Position numbers and translations under genes: made by a program. The notes below the pieces were generated by a model. That model saw only the letters and a program-made list of their open reading frames with translations, searched no databases and was not told the DNA's origin. Positions 39,768 to 51,420 of a stretch of DNA of 64,000 nucleotides are shown here, piece by piece. The DNA is from Blasia pusilla. Its lineage: Eukaryota > Marchantiophyta > Marchantiopsida > Blasiales. Every line of letters begins with the position of its first letter. The first letter of the stretch is position 1. The stretch spans positions 46,872,001-46,936,000 of the forward strand of contig CM114271.1 of assembly GCA_050084515.1 (NCBI GenBank), given 5' to 3'.

Positions 39768-42700
39768 CTTAACTACTGAAACACATCAAATATGTTTCTT
39801 TTACAAAGAATGTCAAATCTATCCAAACCTTGACTTGGATTAATGATACAATAAAACTATGATTATCTAGTGAGGCCTAGATTTTCTTAAGTAAAAGCAA
39901 ACTTTAGCAAAATTTTGGGGATGGAATTTTTTGAGAAATTATTGGAGAAATTTATGGAATATTTCCATTCTTTGATTTCCATTGAGGTAAAAATAAATGT
40001 GCCATGTCAACGATGAGATATCCAACTGAAAGTTTAGGATGAAATATCCGCTGACTTTTTTTGAAAACTTCTCTCATATTCGATTTATGAAAAATCTGGA
40101 ATAGGAGTGGGTTTGGATTCATTTGAAGATCACATATCTATCATTTTTGTATAGAAATTCACATGTCTTTGCTTAGTTGCTATAAATATGACGTGAACGA
40201 TGAATATATTTGAGTCACATTGGGAGTGAATGTTGTGTTAGAATCTTAGAAGGCACTTCTCTTCACAATTTTGAGAGTTAGCTATTAGAATATTAGAGTT
40301 CTCTCTTTAGAAATATTTATTTGGGTGTGTCCACTGGTCGCTGACAAATGTTCTAGGATTCATAGGATAAATGGATGTGATATATGTTCATGACAATCAA
40401 TGTATGTGGTTGGTAGCATATATTTATACGACATGACAAATACTAGTCCGAAAATGTGTTGAGGAGCCAAGAATCATTCATCCTTGATAATAGAGATTAG
40501 ACTTCAAATACATAGCATCACTACAAATGAGTCACATCCATGTGCTCCTCAACGCTGTAAAAATACTTCTCTTCCAATTTCTGAATTCTCTACTCCATAA
40601 ATTCACTAAATCCATTTTTTACATTTTAAAAAGTTCCAATTGTAACTCCAATTTCATTCATAAAATAAATACGTATGAATTTTTTTTAAGAACCTAGGAT
40701 GAAATGAAGGAATGAATCTATGAGTGTAGCTATTTTTTCTTGTAAAATTCATTCATTATAACATAGCTTAATTGCTTGCAAGAAAATCCTATATTCAGAA
40801 TGTAGTGGAATCTAATAAGAAAGTCTGGAGAAAAAAGCATAATGCAAGAAATAAAATGGGAAAATTCCAAATAAAGAAATAGGACACCAAATTTTAACAA
40901 GGGTAAAATGAAAATAAATTTTCCCTGTGGCTAATTTGCAAATGAAAATTTTGATACTTTTCATAAGACACCATTTTTTATGGCATAAAGTTTTTGGCAC
41001 ACGTTTTAACCAATAATCTAGCAATGTGAAAATTTTCCTCTTAGAAACTATTCCCAAAAAAAAAATGGTATAAAAAATAGGACATGAAATTTTGAAAAAG
41101 GACAATGAAAAGAGAAAAATTGAGCTAATTTTGGATTGAAAATTTCTAAGGCTATTTTTAATTAACTATGTATGATGGAAAAAAATTGACATGCATTTTG
41201 ACGACTATTTGGGCCAAAAAAAATGATGGGAAAAAATTCCAAACCCAATTTCAAGAATATTCCCAACTACAAAAAAAAAATCCATTTTTTCAACCGTATT
41301 CCCAAGTTTTTTTTGAAATCTGAAAAATAGTTGGAAAATTCTTTTAGATACGATTCCATAAACCATGGCTTATGAAAAAAGTTAAATGTTTGAAGCTTAT
41401 AAGTCTCACATTCTCGAAACCTTACGACACACAACTATAGAAATTGGAGGTATTGACATAGTGGACCCAAAATCTCTATTGTTATTATTGATAGGGGTTA
41501 GGGAATGGAATAAGTCCTTCTATGTTCTCCATGTGTCAATTTTCAAACATCACAATTGGTTGTGCCTATATTTTTCATGAAGACTTGCATACATGAATGC
41601 AAGTTTCATGAAGACTTGCATACATAAATTTGGAAGTAGGATTGATATTTTCACTCTATTTTCCTATTCGAAATACAAAAGTAAAAAAAAAAAAAAAAGG
41701 AGGTCATGAGACAAATAATCTAAGTCTCTACTTATCCCTCATATTGAATTATTGACACTTTGATATTAATTCAAGATACAACATCACCAACAACCAAATT
41801 CAGAATATTCCATGTTTAATCATTGATCTCTTTTATTCTATTTCTTAAGGAATATAAATTTAGATTTGCTAACAAAACACGGGTGGTCTAAAATTATGAC
41901 CCTCACTTGGTGGAATGTATCAAGAGTGAAATCATTGCAACACACATAGATCTGCAAATGCTTCTTCCAATACAAACACTAGTGAGATGCCCGTGCTATA
42001 CACACTCTAATTTAATGAATCTGAGGTATCTTTTTTTCCACACTAAAATGAGTCATCGATGTAAAAATGTATTTTTCAATAAACACGTGTCAGATCAGAT
42101 CAAGGATGGACATAAAAAAACTCAATCTTCCCATTAGTATATAGGTGATGCATTCACATATAATGTTGTTCATAAAGAAATACTTGGGGAAAATTTTTTT
42201 CACGTTTATGACCAAGTGACCATGTCCATTGCATCCCATACCATAATCCTAGTTTAATTATGTGTGGCATCTCCACACAATAAGAAAAGGTAACAAAGAT
42301 CTAGATTTCTATGCTAACAAAAGAAAATTGATATGGGAGAAAATTGATACCCTAAATCAGGACTTTCCAAATGGATCCGTAAAACTCTTGAAATAACACA
42401 AGGTCGCTAGTAAATGATGTATCCGTGATTCATATGGAGAGGTTAAAAGCTTTTGTGTGCACCATGAAGATGGGGGTGCACACATAAAGATATTCGGCTC
42501 GAGCATCTCAACTAGTGACACCACTCCGCATCAAAGTCTCGAAGAGTTTGGGAAATTTTAGAAAATGCATGCCCTTCTTATGCTTAGTGGTCGTCACTGG
42601 TTGAAATGGTCCAGCCAATCTATTCAACCAAATGTCCGGACTTCTTATCCACCCACACTTGAAATGATCTTCTTGACTCCACTTATGTACCATTATTTTC

Positions 42701-44194
42701 GTTAGCTAAAATCATCCACAAGTGTCATGGAATACTTTACCGGTACCCGAATTTTCCCGAGAGATTTTTGCTCACACAAGCAATTGAACGATCATAAATG
42801 AGATTCGTTTTACAACTCTACGAATTCCCGTATCAAGAATTGGAAACCAAAGAATATACGAAACGAATGATTATTTTTAAAATAAAGTTAAAAAAGGACT
42901 CTTACACAACACGTTTTGGTAAAGACCATCAGCAACTACTACTACCTTTTCCAGTTTGAAGTCATCGTATTACGCATACGACGCACTTTTAAGTAAGCGA
43001 GAGAAATTTGCAGAGCTTCCATCGAACCGTACTGGAATGTTCTTGCGTTTGATTCTATGCGCTTCTTGAGCCGCGGGGCCCGCAGAACCGCTAACTCCAA
43101 TAGGTCTTTTAGTTTCGCTTCGTTTCGCGATCATCGACGCGATGGCATGCGAGAACGTAAGACCCTTGACCCTCGACCGCCGATAATGGCCTCTTCTATC
43201 GCCGTGTCCGCCTCCAATTCGCTACCTACGAACGACCCATCATTCACAACGTGGGGGTGAAGGTGACTGGGATTGCCAGCGCGGATTGCCTCTCGCCGGG
43301 CATTCACCTTCGATGACAGTTATCGGAAGGCGAATCGGACCCCTAATTGGATCGCACAGAGCCGTCCGCCCATGTGAGGAGGATCCGCACGACCCAGCTT
43401 GCCAACTTGTAAGGCTATCTATGCATTTCGCTTGTAAGGATGGATGGCAGCATTGGGAAGCATGTTGGCTGACTGGATCGGAGGGACTAACTGATTAGTT
43501 GGGGTTGTTTTTGGGTTTGGAAATTGGAATCGTCCTTTCTGTGACGTAAAATACTATACTCGTCATCGGTGGCTGCGAAAGATATGCAGCCGCCATGAAA
43601 TACGAATCTACGAAAAGAAAATTTGATGGAATGACTGAAATTCGAAAACAGGCAGGAAAGAAGAATTTAGTTACATTGGTTAGACCAAGCTCGGGAAAGG
43701 CGAGGATGCAAGCGAGAAGTCCACGGATTCGATGATTCAGACAGCATGGTAAGTTCATCTCGTACCGCACACCAATAGAGGTGGCAGTTCAGCTACGTCG
43801 AGTGTTCTGGTAACTGGGACAATGGGACAGCGCAGGCTGTTGGAGTCTCCGAGACCGGTGCATTGGAGCTCCGGGCCTACGATACAGAAAGAACTGGGAA
43901 CTGGCCTCGAGAGGTATTGAACGCTAACAGGACCTCCACAACTCAGGTCTGCACAGCAGTCAGCCTGAGCTAGAAAGCAAGTATGGTCGAGAACGTGGGG
44001 GGTTATTAGAGCCCTCAAAACAGTCCTACCGCAACAATGGTAATTTTGAATTACTATAATTCTCAAAATCAGAGCAGGGAACTTTGGAAGGTCACCGTTT
44101 TTTAAAGTTAAGAAACATTATCTCTTCTATGTACTATCTCAAGAGTAGAGAGATGATCATGTTTCTGAAGTGTTAAGTCAGTACAAATATTAAG

Positions 44195-44676
44195 ATGGCT
44201 TCTTGATCTCAAGAAGAAAGATGGGCAACAAGAAAATATTTTCACAATATGGGACAATAGAGAAATTCTTCTTTAGAGGTTCAATCTTCTTCGTGACAAC
44301 AGAGCAATAGTAACATACACAAGGTGCAAATTAAGAGTGTGGCCACTCGTGCGTGATCTCAATGGCTATGGAGACCTTCCTCAGCATCGTATGGCCCTGC
44401 TTCGCGAAACCTGGTCTACTGCACAATCAGGTGTTTCAAAGAGCATCCTCCAAGAGTTGGTTGCCACCTGCGAAGATTAGAGGCAAATCACAACTCTCCG
44501 GATTGAGGAAATTGTAAAGAAGTTCCTGCCTACCTTATGCAATTGGAGGTTAACTGTCGGTGAAATTGTGAAATGCTCTACTCCAAAGACCACAAGAGAA
44601 AATTGTCACGTCTGCGAAGATGGTGCAACTATTAATCAAAAGCCTTGGGACTCTCATGACCTTGAGAATAAAGTTT
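44195..44676 (+). pseudogene. Decayed plus-strand coding remnant of unknown family
   Basis: One frame stays coding-like through two stops. It carries TYTRCKLRVWPLVRDLNGYG, LPQHRMALLRETWSTAQSG and, near the end, CHVCEDGAT. The CxxC with an acidic run recalls the LINE zinc module seen at 48,448, so a LINE origin is possible but not established. Confidence 0.35.
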
Positions 44677-45180
44677 GACTGTTTAAGGTGATTCTAACTT
44701 TCCGTGTACGCATTATGAAATTTGTAAATTTTGGGGAAACGGTGTTAAACCTTGTCCGCTTGAGGTAGTTCATTCGATATATTCTTTGGTCGGAAGTACA
44801 ATTTCTTGTGGCAACATCTCGCCCACTAAAGATAAAAACAGTGACTACCCGAAAGAGGGCCTGAGGAAACAAGGATGCTGGTCGTCAGGCATTTGATATA
44901 CTTTCTCCATCCCGAGGTACTAACTAGCTCATCCATCACGCTTTGGAAAGAAGCTGTTAACAGCCCGATCACTCCGTGAGGTTTCTCCGACCGAACGAAC
45001 TCTTCGTGAGCGGGCACACTCACTATCTACAACACCACTAAGATTTTGAACTGCCTGGACACAACAAGAAAGGTCATTACAGTGTGACTTCTGCAAAACT
45101 TCAGTTCCTGATTACAAGATGGCGGTCATTTATGATACAAGATTGTTAGCGGACAAGGATACGGACAAATTCCAATGTTT

Positions 45181-48100
45181 CTAGCTAAGGTGGTTCTTCA
45201 ATGAGTAACAAATTATGGATTTCAGTCCGCTAAGAGGAAGCTTCATTGTAGCCCTGTATGCAGTTTCATTGTAAGGGGCCCGGTAAAATTTCCAGTAGGG
45301 TCTAAACCAGTTTGAGGTTCTCTCTCTATGCTCGACGCTTGCTAAGTTTTGCTCTGACTTCTTTCCTAATCTAAAGGAGGAACTTTCTCCGGCTTTCACT
45401 TTCCTACCTTGGTTGCCAGAAATCAGGCCCGGCACCCAGAAACTTCTTTCTGCCCTAAAACTGCTGAACTCTTTCCCTTGCACAACTGGCGAATTACAAG
45501 CCGTGGTAGGGGTTGAGAATGAGAATGATCGAGTATGCAAGTTGTTCACCAAGGATGATTCATTGACCGACTGGCGAGGACTGCACGCCAAACTTCTTTC
45601 AGGTCTTATCGATTTATATGAAGGTGATTCTTGCAATAAACGCCGCAGAGATGGACGTTTCTCATTTTCCTGTGGCGGATTACGACTTGAGGTTGTCACC
45701 ACTGCATCTTGAAAGACGTGGTCCTTTGAAGATACGAAATTAACCTTACCCTTGGTGCTTTGATCCACAAAAAGACCCATACCCTGCAGAGTCATCAGTC
45801 AGAAGTCAAATGTCTCTCCAACAACACAGGCCAAAAAGTGGAATGGCAGACTGTCGAAATAGCGACACCGTATGGAACGTCGAGTAAAGTGGATACAGCT
45901 ACGATGAGACAATGGACACACCTTCCACAGATAGTAAAACACAGACGGGGCATCGACGATGAAGGCCCTGGCTAGTCTCTCCGGGTAGTTTTCATTGAGA
46001 ATCTTCAAGGTCCCCAAAATTGTACTTGATGATGGAGAGTTTGATTTTGAATTTCCTGCAGCATCAGTAGTGAAGAAGTTTAACTGTCAATAAATAGAGT
46101 TTCAGAGTCGACAGACGAGATACGTACAAGATGTTAGTCTGGAATATACAAGGTGGTAAGAACAAAATGTGATCACTGTTATAATTATCAGCATGAAATT
46201 GGGTAAGGAGGCAAAAAAAGTTGTATCACTATCAAGTACCATCAATCTATGCACTCTTTCTTTAACCGCACATTAGAAGAGTAGCAGGAGACAACAAGTA
46301 ATAACTCAGCATGGAAGTGTATTGGGCAAGACTTGGATGTACCAGCATAGAGTACTAATAAAATTTGTATTGATTTTTTTGAACCACGCATTTGAGGGCA
46401 GATCATTATCAATCCCCTGAGAGTCGTAAAATTCATAAAGTTGTCCCACAAGGTTTTTCGATAACAATTCTATAACCTCTTTCCTTTTTGGTTATGAAAA
46501 TTCATCATGACATTCGTTGGTAATTTATCTTCAAAATTTTGCATCGGCAGGAGCGACATATCACGGCCGGATGAACTGAGGCAGGGACGAACGAAAGAGA
46601 CAATTTGTAATCCAGACAGTTTCAAGAAAGGAAGGGTGACAACCAGACGAACGGATGGTGATGCCGGAGAGCATGAGGCAAGGACAGACAGGGCTAGGGA
46701 TGAAAACTAGAGACAGGTGGCAAGACATAAAGTATTCGCTTGAGAAAGGCCCATGGAATACAAACAACACTAGCAAACGTCTAAAATGCCCGTATTACGC
46801 CCATGGGCGTAAACAACAGCATTGCGATAGGGGCTTAATCAAGCAAATAGAGGCACGTGACGGGTAAACAGATGGTTACAGACGGCTGAAAGCTGCAAAA
46901 AGCATGCGGAAACACTATAGGGAATGCCACTATGTAGGACGGTAGACATGGACGGGATCATCCAAGGGTATCCAACTAGTTTCTATAATCTCTGGTCGCA
47001 GGGTAGATTTAACTCGCTTCTATGATTTGTGGCCAGTGAGCCGACAATGAAAAAGTAGGGTCCAATGAGCTAAAGTTCAGACCAATGAACTACACTGAAA
47101 TAAGCTCTCAAGTTGGTGACCTACCAACGTCAATGATGAGAATCCACTGGTCTACTCCCGGTGACATTGAAGCCACGGCAACCTCCATTGTGAAAATCAG
47201 ATACCGCAAATACCTGTGCATCCCAGGAAACTGTTTATATTTCCAAGTTCTTTTCTAGGACTCCCAAGCCTACTGATGCACCAAAAAATACCATCGTTCG
47301 CTCTTTAACAAAGCCCGTCGTAACCCAACAAGAACGTTAAGACACATTGCACACCATACAATTAACAAGCAACTTGTCCTAGTAGTTGACCCTCACTTGC
47401 CCAAGTTTCGAGGCAGGATGTAAACTGTCATCCAAAAATGAAATTGGTTGTTTACACATTGTTTGGAATTTGGAATCCTCCAAGTTTTCGATGATGGAAG
47501 AAACTCACTGTTTTTGGGACCATGAATTATGGTTGTAATTCTTCTTCCTGATGATCTGCACCATCATGAACGAGCCACTGACAAAATCAGATCCTCTCGT
47601 TGAAACTATAGATCTGACTTAAAATCCTTACATATCTTGCGGCACAGGAAATTTACAACCGCACAATAAGGAAACCTGTATTTGATGTAGTTAGAACTGG
47701 AGTGCACCAAAATCGTTTCTTACGCGTTTTTTCCCGACGTAACGCCTGGTGCGCTTCTAAAATATCCAGACAGGTACGACCCATATTTGAGGGACAGGAA
47801 AACTGAAAGAAGGGTGTGCTTAAGTAACTACCTACCAAAGTGAAATGGATGACAAACACGGACCCCGACATATGCTCTAGTACCAAGATGACAGAAAAAA
47901 GTTCGCAAATCCAGATCAATCGGTCTGTCCAATACGCCTGCAGCGGTCGTATCATCGAAATGGACTACAAATCAGTCCTTGTTGCTCTCTCTCTCTCTCT
48001 CAAGGCGACGACAGGCACTACTTAATGAGTACAGTCTCTCTCTCTCTCAGCACCGTCCAACCAGGGCGCGGGGTCTATGGTCGCAAGGCTACGACAGGCA

Positions 48101-50767
48101 CTACTTAATGAGTACTCTCTCTATCTGGAAGCTCCGCACAAACACGTTGTTTGGTCAGCACTCACACTGTATGAGAGTGTCTCCCTCCTCTCATATGGTA
48201 CCTTCTTCACTTGCTTCTCTCTCTACACCCATCCCAGTCTCAAGCACCGTCCAACCAGGGCGCGGGGTCTATTGTCGCAAGGCTACGACAGGCACTACTT
48301 AATGAGTACAGTCTTTCAAGACGGTATATCCCGAGAAGGCAGAACTCAAGAACTATTTGCGGGGAACCCCTTGCTTAGTTCAAGTTCAGAACGGGAGCAA
48401 TCCCCTTGAACCATAAGAAAAGCAGGATGGGAACACAACTAAACTCTTGCGCCTTGTGTGACGATGGGGATGAAACCTCTAGTCATTACTTGGTCTCCTG
48501 CGCAACACAACTCACAGAGCAAGAGCATATGCTGATATTGCTAAGCTGGTAGCACCAGAATTATTCAACACCTTCAGTAGGCTTGATTCATTGCCCAAAG
48601 CTGCTGCACTGGTAAGTAATGTCTATTGGGGATCCCAATCAGGTAAAGTAGATGGTGTGGTGAAGAGTTTCACGTTGTTTGGTCAGCACTCACACTATAT
48701 GAGAGTGTCTCCCTCCTCTCATATGGTACCTTCTTCACTTTCTTCTCTCTCTACACCCATCCCAGTCTCAAGCACCGTCCAACCAAGGCGCGGGGTCTAT
48801 GGTCGCAAGGCTGTGACAGGCAATACTTAATGAGTACAGTCTCTCAACTGGCGTAGTCCAACCAAAGCCTCGGAACCAATCATCTTTGGTTCCGAGGCTA
48901 CAACAAGCACTGCTTAGTGAGTTAGCTCTCTTTGCACCCCATGCTACGACAGGAACCACTTAATGAGTAGAGTCGCGCTGGACCCATGGCACTTCCGGGT
49001 CCTCGTGGACAATAAATCACTTCATTCCTTTATTCTCTCGCTCTGGACCGTCAAACCGGAGCGCGGGGTTGAGTACAATGTCTCTCATCTCCCTCATCTC
49101 ATATGTTTTCTTTCATCTCTTCTTCCTTCCCGTCCCGGTCTCTAGAATTGTCCAGCCAAGTGCAGGGATTGGACTCCTCAGGGCTACGGTGCCGCCTGTC
49201 CTCCGCCTGCACACCACTGGACGAGTGATGCGCCAAAAAATTGGTGTCTAGTCACTCAGGCAAGTGCATCTCCCCGTCCAGAAAGCCTACTGCGCGTTCC
49301 TGCAGGCGCGCGAGAGAATTCCGAAGTGGAGGAAGTGATTGTGATGTGCTAGTCACTGCTCATTTAACAAGCTTTCAAACAATTCGTGACAATTTCCACA
49401 GCATGAATGATGTGGAACAACATATATTGTCTGACGACACTACAGTTCCGTTCGTAATCGTCATTGTCCTGAACATTCTCAACTACATTGGTCGATGTAA
49501 GGTGTGATGATTGGTTGAGCCCATGAGTCAGGCTGGGGAAATAAAATTACGTGTCGAACGCTATCTTCCAAAACTGTCGAACTCCTACATGCCGAGCTTG
49601 AATGGTAAAAAATTGCCTACCACGACCGGTCGCCCCTCATTGTCGTGGCCGGCAACGTACGCAGCACCTGACGCGAGCTCCGCGGAAAACTCGTCCGCTA
49701 TTAAGTAGTCTACAGTCGACGATCAACTCAAGAAATCAATTCGCAAATCAAAATGCTCAGGCCTCACAATTAAGCGGTTCATTTCAAAGAGTTCCCGCGC
49801 ACCACAATCACACCAGCGCTAAGCATAAAATCCGTTGAGAATCAAGAGTCATACCGACGTCAAAGTTTTCTCGCCAGGTAAGTAACGACTTGAGTAACTT
49901 CGCTGCCTTGCGTACATGGTATCCTCGAGCCTTCAAGCAGCGACCGACACATGCCTCGTCACAGTACTCGAGCTGCACCAAAAAACCTTCCAGAGGTAAG
50001 GTAAGGGATTCATGAGCAGAGTGCCGAAGACCATATGATATTCGACTTCGAGCAAAGCAGGTCCAGAGCTTTTCAGAGTACATCGGCTGTTATATTTGAT
50101 TAAACTTTCAATACTGGAAACGTCATCTCTCCTGCGCGTATAAGAATATCTGGGAGATTGCGCTCCACTGTGAGACGGAGAGAGACTCCCAGAGTTTGAG
50201 AAACTCGAAAGAAAGCAAAATGAACCAACGAACGATCCTGTGCATTCCACAGATGAATTGTACTAGATGCCAGACGCAGTGATGAGATGACGGCACCAAC
50301 AAATGCAGATTACAAGCAAGCTCCGACGAGTTAATTTCGCACCTCGTTCAGTAGAGGTCAAACGACATTGAAAATCACAGGAAACAGCTCAGTGACTCAA
50401 AGTAACGACTTACCCAGTCTGACACATGATCGGCACGAATCCTTTCCCTCTTTTGTAAAAATAAAAAGATTACACAGAACAACTTTCACCTCTTGCTTGC
50501 AGACGAAAATTCCATGAGTAGTAGAGTTGATGGACGCAATTGTCAGAAAGGATTGAACACAACTGGTATGCCGAATCATGAAATCGGTTGACTACCACGT
50601 TAGCAACGTAGGTTCTACGGAAGAATCAAAGAGAGAGGTCGGAGCCGTGCCTGCTTCTTAGTGAGGTCGTCGCCTTTTCGGACCAGTTGCAACACAGCAT
50701 CGATTTTCTCTTTCGTGCCCCGGAGCGCCTCTGCACCTCCAGCGGCGACAGAAGTGATGCTACTCAT
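45181..50767 (-). CDS. SEC14-like (CRAL-TRIO) lipid-transfer protein, complete, seven exons
   Basis: Proteins of this group bind and exchange phosphatidylinositol or related lipids between membranes. Proposed exons (minus): 50767-50651, 49972-49855, 49697-49621, 49468-49391, 47874-47832, 46055-45922 and 45783-45181, totalling about 389 codons, close to the 400 or so of the Arabidopsis At3g22410-type group. Phases agree throughout. Residues 1-39 start [11 protein letters not shown] and end DDLTKKQ; the CRAL-TRIO N part is [19 protein letters not shown]; then [25 protein letters not shown]; lipid-binding core [20 protein letters not shown] then PSVFYYLWK; and a Ser/Arg-rich tail with ARSFSF-like TRSFSFSTP and the terminal [20 protein letters not shown]. 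The borders of exons 4 and 5 are the least certain. The first intron needs a GC donor. A LINE-derived array fills much of the 47875-49390 intron. Confidence 0.87.
47984..49200 (+). repeat. Tandem/duplicated array derived from a LINE 3' region, inside a SEC14 intron
   Basis: A core unit CACCGTCCAACCAGGGCGCG followed by GGGTCTATGGTCGCAAGGCT and GACAGGCACTACTTAATGAG recurs at about 48,048, 48,246 and 48,775, with more degenerate copies at about 48,850-48,965 and 49,050-49,200. A larger unit of about 170 bp that begins CACGTTGTTTGGTCAGCACT is present at 48,144-48,315 and 48,671-48,840 with few differences. CT-rich tracts separate the units. Confidence 0.85.
48412..48555 (+). pseudogene. LINE zinc-binding C-terminal fragment
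   Basis: A short open frame reads [20 protein letters not shown] and ends with a CxxC-x8-HxxxxC module (48448-48501), the spacing typical of the zinc module after non-LTR reverse transcriptase. It lies between the two long repeat units and stops at 48,553-48,555, so it probably marks the 3' end of a truncated LINE. Confidence 0.6.
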
Positions 50768-50942
50768 TTAGACTTCTCACGGGCATCTGTCACCGAGCCG
50801 ACTTCCGCCAAAGACATAACACGGAACTGCTAATCGACCTCACACGGTAATCCCAGAGATTTTTCCAGTTTGACCACCGCTTGGCGCAGGCTGTAACAGA
50901 GTTGTTGCAGCGAGCTCTAGGGAGAACGATGAGGACGAGGAC

Positions 50943-51142
50943 GACTCTTCTGTGGCGTTTGCACATGTGGCGAGGACATATGCGCTGTAGGGAACTGAGA
51001 CCAGTAGTATTCTCTTCACTTCCGGCTTCTCTCCTCCCCTGCGCAACTCCACCATCCCCAAACAGCAAGTACCACAAGCTCTAGTGAGCGAAACTCCTCG
51101 TCTGCGGCGGTTGCACATGTACCGAAGAGATATGCGCTGTAG
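50943..51142. repeat. Direct duplication, 152-bp period, upstream of the SEC14-like gene
   Basis: TTGCACATGTGGCGAGGACA then TATGCGCTGTAG at 50959-50990 is repeated as TTGCACATGTACCGAAGAGA then TATGCGCTGTAG at 51111-51142. The flanks (ACTC-TC-TG-CGG before, a CTTC/TTTCC tract after) are also alike. The block lies 180-380 bp before the start codon. Confidence 0.8.
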
Positions 51143-51297
51143 CTGCATCCTGTTAGCACTATTGTCTTTATTTCCTCCTCTCCTCGCTTTTCCACCTCCA
51201 CCATCTTCGTTGCCTGCTGCTCCCTCCCCTCCGCTCATCATCAAGAGTCTCCCCTCGATCAATGCTGTTCACTTTTCCGTCCCCTCTGCTCCTCTCT

Positions 51298-51420
51298 ACC
51301 CTGCCCTGCCACGGGACGCTTCTCTCTGCCCCGCCCTGCCGCGGGACGCCTCTGAGCGGCCTCTCTCGTCCCCGCCCTGCGGCGGGACACTCCTCTACCC
51401 CGCCCTGCCCTCCCACAGGA
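51298..51420. repeat. GC-rich imperfect tandem repeats
   Basis: Four or five imperfect copies of a 25-35-bp unit built on CCCTGCCGCGGGACGC with CT-rich spacers. The composition inflates open frames on both strands; no product is implied. Confidence 0.8.

Larger units (their letters stand above)
36761..45180. other. Repeat-derived spacer; no intact gene
   Basis: 36,800-37,900 is C-rich on the plus strand with no coding match. 38,490-39,770 has LINE-like and unclassified coding-like debris on the minus strand. 39,780-42,900 is AT-rich with nothing visible. 42,950-44,060 is GC-richer, perhaps old unique DNA. 44,195-44,676 carries a decayed plus-strand frame. The end is the 3' flank of the SEC14-like gene. 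Confidence 0.55.

Noticed and set aside
47836-47937. A longer version of SEC14 exon 5 starting at 47937 ([14 protein letters not shown])
   Set aside because: It would make the lipid-binding domain about 20 residues too long once exon 4 is included, and a pyrimidine-rich acceptor lies at 47875-47876. It remains possible if exon 4 is wrong.
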